NCBI GenBank assembly: GCA_047616325.1
Contig: JBLHGN010000020.1
Span: forward strand, 1 to 23,162
Direction: 5' to 3'
Length of the DNA stretch: 23,162 nt
DNA from: JBLHGN01 sp047616325
GTDB taxonomy: Bacteria; Pseudomonadota; Gammaproteobacteria; Pseudomonadales; Cellvibrionaceae
Part shown: one piece after another, positions 15,626-23,162 of the stretch
Numbering within the stretch: position 1 is the first letter of the stretch
How the letters are laid out: every line of letters starts with the position of its first letter
The notes under the pieces: generated by a model
Told to the model about the DNA's origin: nothing
Databases searched by the model: none
The model's input: only the letters and a program-made list of their open reading frames with translations
Position numbers and translations under genes: made by a program

Positions 15626-16978
15626 ATGAACTACGATTTTGATCTTTTTGTTATTGGTGCCGGTTCAGGCGGAGTAAGAGCCAGTCGAATTGCCGCTCAG
15701 TTAGGTGCCAAAGTGGCGGTAGCGGAAAATCTATACTTGGGCGGTACTTGTGTAAATGTTGGCTGCGTACCTAAAAAATTATTTGTCTATGCATCCGAGT
15801 ATTCACAAGCATTTAAGTCATCAGAGGGTTTTGGTTGGTCGGGTCTTGAACCCAAATTCAATTGGCAAACTTTGCGCGACAATAAAACCCGTGAAATACA
15901 GCGCTTAAACGGTGTATATAACAACATTCTTGAAGGTGCCGACGTTACTGTTGTGTACGGACATGCAAAAATTATCGCTCCCAATGAAGTTAGCGTAGAT
16001 GGGAAAACGTATACGGCTGAAAAAATTCTTATAGCAACTGGCGGTTGGCCCAGTAAGCCAGGCTACCCTGGTGGTGAATATGCTATTAATTCTAACGAGG
16101 TTTTTTATCTCGACGAGTTACCTAAAAAAGTCATTGTGCAGGGCGGTGGATATATAGCCGTTGAGTTCGCCGGTATTTTTAATGGGCTCGGCTGTGAAAC
16201 AGAACTGATCTATCGCGGCCCTTTATTTTTACGCGGTTTTGACGAAGAGGTACGCGTTTTTGTTAAAGAAGAAATTGAAAAGAGCGGAATAAAGATAAGT
16301 TTTAATAGCGATATTAATGGCATTCAAAAACAGCCCGATGGACGTTTGAGTGTCAGCTTAAATGACGGCTCCACTAGAAAGGTAGACGCCGTTTTTGCAG
16401 CCTTAGGGCGAAGGCCTAAAACCGAAGGCCTAGGGCTGGAAAACACCGAGGTGAAACTCGGTAAAAAAGGAGAAATATTGGTCGATCAGAACTTTAAAAC
16501 GCATCAAGCTAATATTTATGCCATTGGTGATGTTGTAGGAAGAAAGGAACTAACCCCAGTTGCACTTGCAGAGGGTATGGCACTTGCGCATCATTTATTT
16601 AACGGTAAAGCGATTACATTGGACTACCAAAATATTGCCACGGCTGTGTTTTGCCAGCCCAATATCGCCACTATAGGATATTCGCAAGAGGCGGCAGTAC
16701 TGGCAGGTTTGGATGTTAGTATCTTTAAAAGTAATTTTAAGGCGATGAAAAATACTTTGAGTGGCTCCAATCAGCGCACATTTATGAAGTTAATCGTTGA
16801 CAAGTCAAGCGATAAGGTTGTAGGCGTGCACATGGTGGGGCCAGATGCTGGTGAAATACTACAGGGTATAGCCATCGCAATAAAAGCCGGCGCAACTAAG
16901 GCCGACTTCGACAGCACTATAGGTATTCACCCCACTGCGGCGGAAGAATTTGCGACCATGCGTACCCCCGCTAATTAA
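15626..16978 (+). CDS. gor: Glutathione reductase
   Basis: A 450-residue FAD-dependent disulfide oxidoreductase that regenerates glutathione from GSSG with NADPH. The FAD loop GAGSGG lies at 11-16 and the redox pair C42/C47 in GGTCVNVGCVPKK. The NAD(P)H loop is GGGYIAVEFAG, followed by R residues in IYRGPLFLRGFD that favour NADPH. IYAIGDVVGRKELTPVAL contacts FAD, and the C-terminal IHPTAAEEF supplies the acid-base His435/Glu440. I took ATG 15626 (MNYDFDLFVIG) as start, with AAAGG ~11 nt upstream; the TTG-started extension from 15596 adds ten unlikely residues. Length matches E. coli Gor (450). It is convergent with waaA, and the two genes overlap by 8 bp at their stops. Confidence 0.95.
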   Translation: MNYDFDLFVIGAGSGGVRASRIAAQLGAKVAVAENLYLGGTCVNVGCVPKKLFVYASEYSQAFKSSEGFGWSGLEPKFNWQTLRDNKTREIQRLNGVYNNILEGADVTVVYGHAKIIAPNEVSVDGKTYTAEKILIATGGWPSKPGYPGGEYAINSNEVFYLDELPKKVIVQGGGYIAVEFAGIFNGLGCETELIYRGPLFLRGFDEEVRVFVKEEIEKSGIKISFNSDINGIQKQPDGRLSVSLNDGSTRKVDAVFAALGRRPKTEGLGLENTEVKLGKKGEILVDQNFKTHQANIYAIGDVVGRKELTPVALAEGMALAHHLFNGKAITLDYQNIATAVFCQPNIATIGYSQEAAVLAGLDVSIFKSNFKAMKNTLSGSNQRTFMKLIVDKSSDKVVGVHMVGPDAGEILQGIAIAIKAGATKADFDSTIGIHPTAAEEFATMRTPAN

Positions 16979-18287
16979 GGCAAACAATTCGGTCTATTTC
17001 GTGCAAAGAAAATTTTGTTGCGCCTCGGTGTTTTTCCAAATAGGCGTAGGCATTGTTCCCCAGTTCTTGGCGATGTTCTGGGTTTTTCAATAATGGGCTA
17101 ATATTTTGTTCGAGCGTTGATGAGTGTTCTATTTTAATTGCGGCGTTCTCAGCGATAAGGTCGTCATATATTTTAGTAAAATTGTGAACATGTTTGCCCG
17201 TAAGAATCGGTTTTTTTAGAAGTGCCGGTTCGAGCGGATTGTGACCCCCATGGGGCACCAAACTGCCACAGATAAGGCATATTTGACTCGCCGCAAAAAA
17301 ATCCATAAGTTCGCCGATGGTATCGACAATATAGATGGAGTCCTGCGCGTTCAATAAGCTTTTATCGGTTCTTTTTATGCAGCGCAAGCGGAGCTCTTGG
17401 GCTATTCCTTCGGCAATGTGCGCTCGCTCAGGATGTCTCGGTGCCAGCACCAAAACAAGGTTTGGATAGGTGCTTAAAAGCGCTTTATGGGCGTCAAGAA
17501 CAATTCTTTCTTCGCCTTCGTGTGTGCTTGCCGCTATCCATGTTGGTCTATTGCCAAAAATGGTTTTGCCATTAAGCCGGGCTTTGCGTAGCCAATGTTC
17601 GTCCAGTGAAATATCAAACTTTAGGTTTCCTGTGACAGAATAATGGGCTTTATCTAAACCCAGTTTTTCAAAGCGATCCGCATCGGCTTGTGTTTGGCAG
17701 CATATGAGGGAAAACTCATTCATCATGCCGCGCGTTAGTGCCGACAGCTTTTTGTAACCCTCGTAGGAGTTTTGGGACAGGCGAGCGTTTAATACGAGAG
17801 TTTTGATCTCTCGTTTAAAGCATGCATGGGTTAAATTTGGCCATAATTCAGTTTCTAAAATTATGAGAGCTCGAGGCTGAAGGCGAGCCAAAAATATATG
17901 TACAAAAATCGGTAGATCAAAGGGTAGATAACAGTGAAATACTTTGCTGGCTAACTTCGACGTAATTAATTTAGAGCCCGCGGGTGTAGTGCAGGTAACC
18001 GTTACTGGTACGTCGGGATGTTCAGCGCAAAATTTTTCAATCAAAGGGATCGCGGCGATGGTTTCGCCCACAGATACCATATGAAAAACAATTCCGTTTA
18101 GTTGCGGTGGCAAGGAGTCGATAGGTTTACTCGTAAAACCCCCCAGTCGCTCAATAAATCGACGCTTTGGTCCTGCCTTTCTGTGTCCGTGTTTGTCAGA
18201 CAAATAGCGATACGTCATGCGTATTAGTATAAAGGGAAACAGTGCCGAGAGTAGCACTGAATAGATTAATCTTAAAATTGTACTCAT
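16971..18287 (-). CDS. waaA: WaaA, Kdo (3-deoxy-D-manno-octulosonate) transferase
   Basis: A 438-residue GT30 glycosyltransferase that adds Kdo from CMP-Kdo to lipid IVA at the cytoplasmic face of the inner membrane. A single N-terminal hydrophobic anchor spans ~residues 5-24. VSVGE at 71-75 supplies the proposed catalytic base E75 (equivalent of A. aeolicus E31). LETELWPN, GNLKFD, ASTHEGEE, LVLAPRHPER and PHGGHNPLEPA follow, all family signatures. Length is normal (E. coli 425). It is the last gene of a five-gene - strand operon, 39 nt after the PAP2 gene. Whether it adds one or two Kdo units cannot be read from sequence. Its stop overlaps that of gor in convergent orientation. Confidence 0.96.
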   Translation of the reverse strand: MSTILRLIYSVLLSALFPFILIRMTYRYLSDKHGHRKAGPKRRFIERLGGFTSKPIDSLPPQLNGIVFHMVSVGETIAAIPLIEKFCAEHPDVPVTVTCTTPAGSKLITSKLASKVFHCYLPFDLPIFVHIFLARLQPRALIILETELWPNLTHACFKREIKTLVLNARLSQNSYEGYKKLSALTRGMMNEFSLICCQTQADADRFEKLGLDKAHYSVTGNLKFDISLDEHWLRKARLNGKTIFGNRPTWIAASTHEGEERIVLDAHKALLSTYPNLVLVLAPRHPERAHIAEGIAQELRLRCIKRTDKSLLNAQDSIYIVDTIGELMDFFAASQICLICGSLVPHGGHNPLEPALLKKPILTGKHVHNFTKIYDDLIAENAAIKIEHSSTLEQNISPLLKNPEHRQELGNNAYAYLEKHRGATKFSLHEIDRIVCLN

Positions 18288-18326
18288 AGTCTTTACAACT
18301 TTAGATTGGTTGTTTTGGTCTGGACG

Positions 18327-19211
18327 CTAGTGTTTAGTCTTTAGCGGCGAATTAGGTTTTCGTTGGGCGTTCGGTTTTATACGTAGGGCCTGCGACCACA
18401 GCAGTAGCCAATAGAATACACTGGTTGCGGATAATATTTTCGCAGGTAGGGCGGTTTCAGAAAAGTCACCATCATAATTAAATAGGTATATAGCGGTGCC
18501 TAATAATAAGGTGGAGGTCAGTAGATATGGCAGGAGCTTTAAGCTAATGTTATCGCTTAAACGCAGCCCGATATATGCAGACACTAAACCTAAGGATGCA
18601 CCCAGGCACACGTCCACAGGCCAGTGAACGCCACACACTACTCGCGACCAGCCCACCAATACGGCAGCAAAAACAATTATTAGCTTGGTGATATTGCTCG
18701 AAACGCAGCGAGTAAGCAGTGCTGCCAAAATGAATGCGGTTGCAGTATGGCCAGAGGGTGTGCTGTTTCTCTTTAAAGCCGGTCCAATTAGATTAAATGT
18801 GTCTGCCGCAAGTACAGAAGGCGGTCGAGGATTATCAATTAAATGCTTCATCGATTGGATGCAAAGCGTTCCAATTATCGCACTTACAAACACAGCTAGA
18901 GCAAGGTGTGGGAAGCGGTAGCTGAATACGAGGACTATCGATAGTGCCACCACAGTATCCCCGGTGAAGGTGATATTTGCCCATGCCACCGTTGGCAGAA
19001 AATTTAATCCGGCGTATTGTAAACTAAAAAATCCTGTATGTAATCCGCCAATACTATAAAGAAGTGCCGACAAACATAGCGCACCGAGGGCAATTAACAG
19101 TAAGCATTTGTCAAAGCTCTTATTCGAGTTCCAGTCGTGTTGGCGTTGATTAATGTAGCTCTGTGCGTATTCAGTGTTATGTGAAATAACCTCCCGAGAA
19201 AGTAGTTTCAT
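18327..19211 (-). CDS. PAP2-family membrane lipid phosphatase
   Basis: A 294-residue membrane protein with about six hydrophobic segments and a complete PAP2 acid-phosphatase signature: K-x6-R-P (K122-R129-P130 in KHLIDNPRPP), PSGH at 152-155, and S-R-x5-H-x3-D (S189, R190, H196, D200 in SRVVCGVHWPVD). The catalytic residues face the periplasm in this family. Candidate substrates are undecaprenyl diphosphate/phosphate (carrier recycling), lipid A phosphates (LpxE/LpxF type) or phosphatidylglycerol phosphate; sequence alone does not decide. Its ATG overlaps the stop of the ArnT-like gene in an ATGA, and waaA follows, so a role in LPS or lipid-A maturation is the best-supported inference. The ~35-residue hydrophilic N-terminal arm is unremarkable. 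Confidence 0.88.
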   Translation of the reverse strand: MKLLSREVISHNTEYAQSYINQRQHDWNSNKSFDKCLLLIALGALCLSALLYSIGGLHTGFFSLQYAGLNFLPTVAWANITFTGDTVVALSIVLVFSYRFPHLALAVFVSAIIGTLCIQSMKHLIDNPRPPSVLAADTFNLIGPALKRNSTPSGHTATAFILAALLTRCVSSNITKLIIVFAAVLVGWSRVVCGVHWPVDVCLGASLGLVSAYIGLRLSDNISLKLLPYLLTSTLLLGTAIYLFNYDGDFSETALPAKILSATSVFYWLLLWSQALRIKPNAQRKPNSPLKTKH

Positions 19212-20875
19212 TTTTCTATTCCGTATAGGTAAAGGGCAATTCCGCTCTCATTAAATATTATTTTCTTTTCAATGTTGGGTTCTAAATCAAATAGTTTTTT
19301 TTCTGCACTTATTCGAGCAAACACCAGGTCGCCAGGTTTCGGGGCGTCGGTTTTGCGGACGATCCGGTTAGCATAAACACTAAAGCTGGGCATGTCGGTC
19401 TTGAACGACACTACATCGCCGTCAAAGGTTTTTGCTATCTTAGCTGCCTGGTAAACCGGTTGCTGTTGTGCCGTGGCCATTACTGGCGCAAGCACAAAAT
19501 TGGCATTTAACATTAACATTGTGCTACCGAGCAGTATTTTAGTTAAACGGGAAAATCGTGGGTTAAACATAACGATAGCTGCAGCGATAGCAAGAGCTAG
19601 GGAAATATACACATAACTGGACAAAAATGTTTCTGCGGCCAGGCTAATCACCTCGTGTTCGTAAACGTTTTTGGTTTGTTCTATAGCGTGTTGCAGTATA
19701 AACGGCAGGCCAACAAAAATAACAAGGGCTACCACAGTGCTAAACACATCGCCAAAAGTTAACGAATGATGCTTGTCAATTGCTGCGCTCTCCTCGTTAC
19801 CTCTTTCAGTTTGAGGTGCCTTCGTAGACAGTGTATTTATCCTTACGGCAATAAAGATAACAATCGGGGTCAAACCGTAAAGCATGTAGTGGGGGAGCTG
19901 GGTTTTTGAAAACGAAAATATCAGCAGCGTTAGAAGGAACCAGCACCATAAATATATGGCTAGAAGGTCGTAGCTGGCAAAATTTTTGAGCCTAATAACG
20001 CAAGCCAATAATTGTTTAACGAAGGGTAAAAAAATAAAAGGGATAACAGTGAGGTAGTAAAAGGGGGATCCACCGTGGCTCTCCATAGTTTGACTAAAAC
20101 GGCCCAGATTATGGCCCAGATAAAATCCTTCAAAAAAACCCCAGCCCTGATCGAGATAGGAGGCAATGTGCCAGGGAGTGATTACGACAAAAAATGTCAG
20201 CCAGGAGTAGGGGTGAATCACTGCACCCAGCCAGATTTTGAACTTGCCACACCACGATAACGCCATCAGGCTAGCGAGTATGGGTAGGGCTACGGCTATT
20301 GGTCCTTTGGTTAAAAAACCCAACCCGAGATAAACGCCAATTAATATTAATTTTTTTGAATGGGGATTTAAGTAATAACGATAGATTTCGAAGAAAACAA
20401 CATTGAGTAGTAAGTTCAGCAAAGCATCGGCCGTGGCTGCTTTGAACATAATGCAGTACAGCCACCCCGTGGCCATAATCCATACGGCTATACGGGCAGT
20501 GCGATCGTTGTACACTTCTCTAACGAAGCTAAACACTGAATATAGCCATAGACAAGAAGCCAGCATTGACGGCAAGCGAAATGCCAGTTCGTTGATGCCA
20601 AAAATGCTTGCTGAAATTGCCTGAAACCAATAGATCAGAATAGGCTTGTCGTGCCGAGGTACGTCGTTTAAATACGTAGAGATCCAGTTGCCGCTGGCAA
20701 GCATTTCTCGTGTTGCTTCTGAAAAGGCGCCTTCGTCCAGATCGAATAAGGGGAAAAAGGGTCCCGCTCCAATTATGCTGATTAACGCCAACATGATTAG
20801 AAAGGGTGTGCTTAAGAGTATCTGTTCTAGTGTGCCTGAGGCACTAACGCGGCTATTACTTGTCGGCGAATACAT
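19208..20875 (-). CDS. ArnT-like (GT83/PMT superfamily) membrane glycosyltransferase
   Basis: A 555-residue polytopic membrane protein with about 12 hydrophobic segments. The first periplasmic loop carries FDLDEGAFSEATREML with the catalytic acidic pair D47-E48, then YLNDVPRHDKPILIYW and LAFRLPSML, which follow the ArnT/GT83 pattern. FLTKGPIAVALP and FSKTQLPHYMLYGLTP are further family marks. Such enzymes transfer a sugar from a polyprenyl phosphate to lipid A or another periplasmic acceptor. The soluble C-terminal ~90 residues fit the ArnT layout. I chose ATG 20873-20875 (MYSPTSNSRV) because AGGA lies 6 nt upstream. The ORF from 20935 is possible but runs deeper into the preceding gene. It overlaps the upstream glycosyltransferase gene by 20 nt and the PAP2 gene by 4 nt. 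Donor and acceptor are unknown. arnA/B/D-type genes are absent here, so L-Ara4N is not supported. Confidence 0.85.
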   Translation of the reverse strand: MYSPTSNSRVSASGTLEQILLSTPFLIMLALISIIGAGPFFPLFDLDEGAFSEATREMLASGNWISTYLNDVPRHDKPILIYWFQAISASIFGINELAFRLPSMLASCLWLYSVFSFVREVYNDRTARIAVWIMATGWLYCIMFKAATADALLNLLLNVVFFEIYRYYLNPHSKKLILIGVYLGLGFLTKGPIAVALPILASLMALSWCGKFKIWLGAVIHPYSWLTFFVVITPWHIASYLDQGWGFFEGFYLGHNLGRFSQTMESHGGSPFYYLTVIPFIFLPFVKQLLACVIRLKNFASYDLLAIYLWCWFLLTLLIFSFSKTQLPHYMLYGLTPIVIFIAVRINTLSTKAPQTERGNEESAAIDKHHSLTFGDVFSTVVALVIFVGLPFILQHAIEQTKNVYEHEVISLAAETFLSSYVYISLALAIAAAIVMFNPRFSRLTKILLGSTMLMLNANFVLAPVMATAQQQPVYQAAKIAKTFDGDVVSFKTDMPSFSVYANRIVRKTDAPKPGDLVFARISAEKKLFDLEPNIEKKIIFNESGIALYLYGIEK

Positions 20876-21917
20876 GCCACGTCCTGCTGTTTTCTTCGGT
20901 CTGCTTGCGAACGGGGTAAACATAGTTGCCGGCATTGCGTGTTTGAATTTCCGCCAGCACGCCAGTGGTTATCAATTGTATGCCGGCCATTACCAGTAAT
21001 ATACCAGTGAAAAACAGGGGCCTGCTGCCAACATCGGCATCGGCGAAGATCTTTATCGCCAGCAAGTAGGTCAGAATTGCGCCGCCTGCGCCGCCTGCGG
21101 TTAGGCCAATTATGCCAAAAAAATGTCCGGGTCTACGTGAATAACGCATAAAAAAAGTCACCGCCAGCAAGTCCAGTATGACCCGGAATGTGCGCGATAT
21201 ACCGTATTTGGATACACCAACCTCGCGCGCGCGATGATTTACCTCCATCTGTCCTATGCGATCGGGGTCCGTCACGCAGGCCACCCAGGCTGGAATGAAA
21301 CGATGCATCTCACCAATTAAGACAACTTGTTTAATTACGTGAGCTCGGTAAAGTTTTAAGCTGCAGCCATAGTCTTTTACGGCAACTCCGGTGGCGCGGC
21401 GAATTAGCCAATTGGCTATTTTGGAGGGGATTTTACGATTTATTTGTGCGTCTTGACGATTTTTTCGCCAACCCGCCACCATGTCGTATTCGTGTTCAAG
21501 TAAATGCTCGATCATCTGCGGGATGTCCGCCGGGTCGTTTTGGCGGTCGCCGTCCAAGGTGACGATTAGCTCGCCTTTTGCCGCTGAGATGCCCGCCTGC
21601 ATGGCGGCTGTTTGACCAAAATTTCTAGCAAAGTGAATGCAGCAAACATGCGAGCCCATTTGTTTGCGTGCCTGCTCCATTTCCGCTGAGGTTTTATCGC
21701 TGCTTCCATCATTGACGGCAATAATCTCCCAGTTACCGCGATAAGAGGCTAGCGCTGCTTCAACTTCCTTCAAAAGCAGAAGAATATTGCCTTCTTCATT
21801 GTAAAAGGGGATTACCACCGATAGCTTGGCTGTAGCTGTTTGTGAGGAAGGGGTAGTGTTATTGTCTTCCTGCTGCGCAGAAGTTGAGCTTTGGGTGGTG
21901 TTTTCGGTCTCTTGCAT
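20856..21917 (-). CDS. GtrB/ArnC-type polyprenyl-phosphate glycosyltransferase (GT2)
   Basis: A 353-residue enzyme predicted to place a sugar from a nucleotide donor onto undecaprenyl phosphate on the cytoplasmic face. After a ~30-residue Gln/Ser/Thr-rich disordered arm, the GT2 domain has VVIPFYNEEGN (35-45), NDGSSD (69-74), RNFGQTAAMQAG, the metal-binding DGD at 122-124 in LDGDRQNDPADIP, and DYGCSLKLYR. Two C-terminal membrane hairpins (about 260-290 and 300-325) anchor it, as in GtrB, ArnC and DPMS-like enzymes. It starts 2 nt after the stop of the preceding multi-TM protein and overlaps the ArnT-like gene. The pairing of an ArnC-like loader with an ArnT-like transferase is a known logic for lipid A and O-antigen decoration. 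The sugar is not predictable here. Confidence 0.9.
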   Translation of the reverse strand: MQETENTTQSSTSAQQEDNNTTPSSQTATAKLSVVIPFYNEEGNILLLLKEVEAALASYRGNWEIIAVNDGSSDKTSAEMEQARKQMGSHVCCIHFARNFGQTAAMQAGISAAKGELIVTLDGDRQNDPADIPQMIEHLLEHEYDMVAGWRKNRQDAQINRKIPSKIANWLIRRATGVAVKDYGCSLKLYRAHVIKQVVLIGEMHRFIPAWVACVTDPDRIGQMEVNHRAREVGVSKYGISRTFRVILDLLAVTFFMRYSRRPGHFFGIIGLTAGGAGGAILTYLLAIKIFADADVGSRPLFFTGILLVMAGIQLITTGVLAEIQTRNAGNYVYPVRKQTEENSRTWHVFADK

Positions 21918-21919
21918 GT

Positions 21920-22855
21920 TCAGGGTCTCGCGTGCACATTTACTCTCACTGGACTCAGAAAGAGGGCGACTAGTGTAGTCGAAGCTAAAACAAAAATATG
22001 TGTATTAACGGCCAGCGCAAAAAGCTCATCGTTAGGTGTGCCAAACAGTGACGCGCCAGCCCAGAATGCGGCTTCAAATGATCCAGCTCCGGCAAAACCA
22101 CTGACGGGAAGAATGCCACTTAACTCTGCACCCACCTGGCCTGCCAGAGCCATTGCAAAGGGTACGGGCAAAACCGCGCGAATAATAAGGGTTAATGCGG
22201 TTAATTTGCAAAACCAAGCCAGTGCTGTCCAGAATGTGAGCCTCAAGCCGAGGCCAAAGCTTTTCGGTGATGCTTCGATAAAAGGCGCCGAAACTTTGCT
22301 AATTAGCGGTAATTTTAGTAGGTGTTTGCCGAAGTATAGGGCAAAGATAAGGCATGCAATGCCTAGAGCAATTAAGCCAAAGCACACTAGCGGAGGGCTC
22401 ACTAAAAGAATCACCACGCCGATAACAATGCCGATAACCGCCATATCCAACAGTCGTAACCAGATAAGTTTAGCGAACCCGTGACTCCAGGATCGGCCAA
22501 AGTGGTGCTTGAGCAACAAGGGGAACACGGCTTCACCCAGGCGCATGGGCAGCAAGTTGTTGGCAAATTGATGCCACGCCGAAATTTTTGCCACCCCTAA
22601 AAAACGCACTTTTTGATTAGAAAACACCAACTCATATATGCGATAGGCCCGAATGACGTGGCTTAAAGCAAATAGTATGAGTGCGCTAGCCAGTATAGTT
22701 GGTGGCACTTCTCCCCAATAAGACAGCGTCTCCTTCCAGCCGTGTTGGGCATCCACTGCTATCACAAGGATCATTAAACAGTAGACACCACCTAGCCATT
22801 TCCAGGGGCAGGTGAAAAGGTTTGGAGCTGATGTTTTAGGCTGAGCTGATACCAA
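21920..22855 (-). CDS. LPG-synthase-TM / YbhN-type multi-pass membrane protein
   Basis: A 311-residue polytopic protein with about seven or eight hydrophobic segments, resembling the transmembrane domain shared by MprF (lysylphosphatidylglycerol flippase), AglD and YbhN (UPF0104). Recognisable pieces are an early HVIRAYRIYELVF, then WHQFANNLLPMRLGEAVFPLLL, and late SGILPVSGFAGAGSFEAAFWAG, the conserved glycine/proline-rich stretches of this family. No soluble aminoacyl-transferase domain is attached. The start is probably TTG at 22853-22855, because an in-frame TAG lies 9 nt upstream and no ATG precedes the first membrane segment. It is first in the operon, 2 nt before the GtrB-like gene. A lipid or lipid-linked-sugar flippase role is plausible by analogy but is inference. 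Confidence 0.78.
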   Translation of the reverse strand: MVSAQPKTSAPNLFTCPWKWLGGVYCLMILVIAVDAQHGWKETLSYWGEVPPTILASALILFALSHVIRAYRIYELVFSNQKVRFLGVAKISAWHQFANNLLPMRLGEAVFPLLLKHHFGRSWSHGFAKLIWLRLLDMAVIGIVIGVVILLVSPPLVCFGLIALGIACLIFALYFGKHLLKLPLISKVSAPFIEASPKSFGLGLRLTFWTALAWFCKLTALTLIIRAVLPVPFAMALAGQVGAELSGILPVSGFAGAGSFEAAFWAGASLFGTPNDELFALAVNTHIFVLASTTLVALFLSPVRVNVHARP

Positions 22856-22928
22856 CGTAGACTAACCTGAGTGGGGGTTAAAGGCTTGCGGATTAAGAAA
22901 ATTTGCTTGTCTTGGATTTTGGCCGAGT

Positions 22929-22958
22929 ATAATACCTTTGTTTACTAAATGAAGCCAA
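22929..22958 (-). promoter_or_regulatory. Likely promoter of the five-gene envelope operon
   Basis: On the - strand, TTGGCT (22953-22958) and TATTAT (22929-22934) are separated by 18 nt, ~75 nt before the TTG start of the operon. The same bases read TATAAT (22928-22933) on the + strand, so the site may be bidirectional and also serve the right-edge ORF. The + strand -35 (CTTGTC, 16-nt spacing) is weaker. Confidence 0.45.
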
Positions 22959-23095
22959 GAATAGTGGAGCAAGCAGGGCGCATTCGTTCTTACTAGCAAA
23001 GCTATACCTCTTCTAGCATTCTCCCCCTGCGCTGAACAAATATAGCGTACGCATGTATAGTCATATTTCACATTGAGAGTAAGAACATACGCGCC

Positions 23096-23162
23096 ATGCA
23101 GCTAAAACAGCTATCAGTGAGGCCCATCTCTAAAAAAGAAGAGCCTCAATACCAGCAACTCA
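23096..23162 (+). CDS. Partial ORF at right edge, resembling DUF4338/transposase-like N-terminus
   Basis: ATG at 23096 opens a frame that stays open to the window end: MQLKQLSVRPISKKEEPQYQ followed by QL. The pattern L-S-V-R-P-I-S-x-x-E-E-x-x-Y-Q-x-L is what I remember from the start of proteins annotated DUF4338 (often labelled DruA-like), many of which are transposase-like. Only 22 codons are visible. The ribosome site is poor (GAGAG is ~17 nt away), but a TATAAT lies at 22928-22933. The family assignment is from memory and tentative. Confidence 0.4.
   Translation, partial: MQLKQLSVRPISKKEEPQYQQL

Noticed and set aside
22862..23071. 69-residue - strand ORF just upstream of the envelope operon
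   Set aside because: No recognisable family, no clear ribosome site, and the likely operon promoter (22929-22958) lies inside it. It is probably chance.
1..23162. CRISPR array, prophage or complete insertion sequence
   Set aside because: No regularly spaced repeats, phage structural genes or paired terminal repeats were seen; only edge fragments of mobile-type genes are present.

Overview
The window looks like a chromosomal segment of a gammaproteobacterium. From memory, the order icd-cspD-clpS-clpA-infA-bpt-aat-trxB-ftsK-lolA-rarA-(crcB)-serS-cysG matches the arrangement in Pseudomonas. The mixed base composition and AT-rich intergenic regions would fit a marine relative such as the Cellvibrionaceae, but that placement is inference; no rRNA or other taxonomic marker is present.

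Layout. (1) Positions 1-600 are damaged: a frameshifted transposase fragment of the IS1634 type runs off the left edge, followed by the last ~55 codons of a dimeric NADP-isocitrate dehydrogenase (icd) with no body. (2) Positions 600-5850 hold cspD and a protein-quality-control block. The adaptor ClpS and the unfoldase ClpA are on the + strand, with an unannotated 40-codon ORF between them. On the - strand are infA and the two aminoacyl-tRNA-protein transferases Bpt and Aat, so the makers and the readers of N-degrons sit side by side. (3) trxB starts the - strand run trxB-aat-bpt(-infA). A 503-bp intergenic region separates it from the divergent ftsK. (4) Positions 7310-15025 are a + strand housekeeping run: ftsK, lolA, rarA, crcB, serS, cysG. 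(5) Positions 15026-15625 hold an unrecognised 84-residue Arg-rich protein and a short regulatory or empty stretch, followed by gor (glutathione reductase).

(6) Positions 16971-22855 (- strand) form a tight five-gene envelope operon. In transcription order it encodes a multi-TM protein of the lysylphosphatidylglycerol-synthase-TM/YbhN class, a GtrB/ArnC-type polyprenyl-phosphate glycosyltransferase, an ArnT-like (GT83) membrane glycosyltransferase, a PAP2 phosphatase and the Kdo transferase WaaA. Spacings of 2 nt, -20 nt, -4 nt and 39 nt imply co-transcription. The set suggests that a sugar is loaded on a lipid carrier, presented in the periplasm and transferred to lipid A or LPS core, with the PAP2 enzyme trimming a lipid phosphate or recycling the carrier. 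This is the best candidate for an incompletely described system here. (7) At the right edge a + strand ORF begins that resembles the N-terminus of DUF4338/transposase-type proteins, so mobile-element-like genes lie at both ends of the window.

No tRNA, rRNA, CRISPR array or complete insertion sequence was found.
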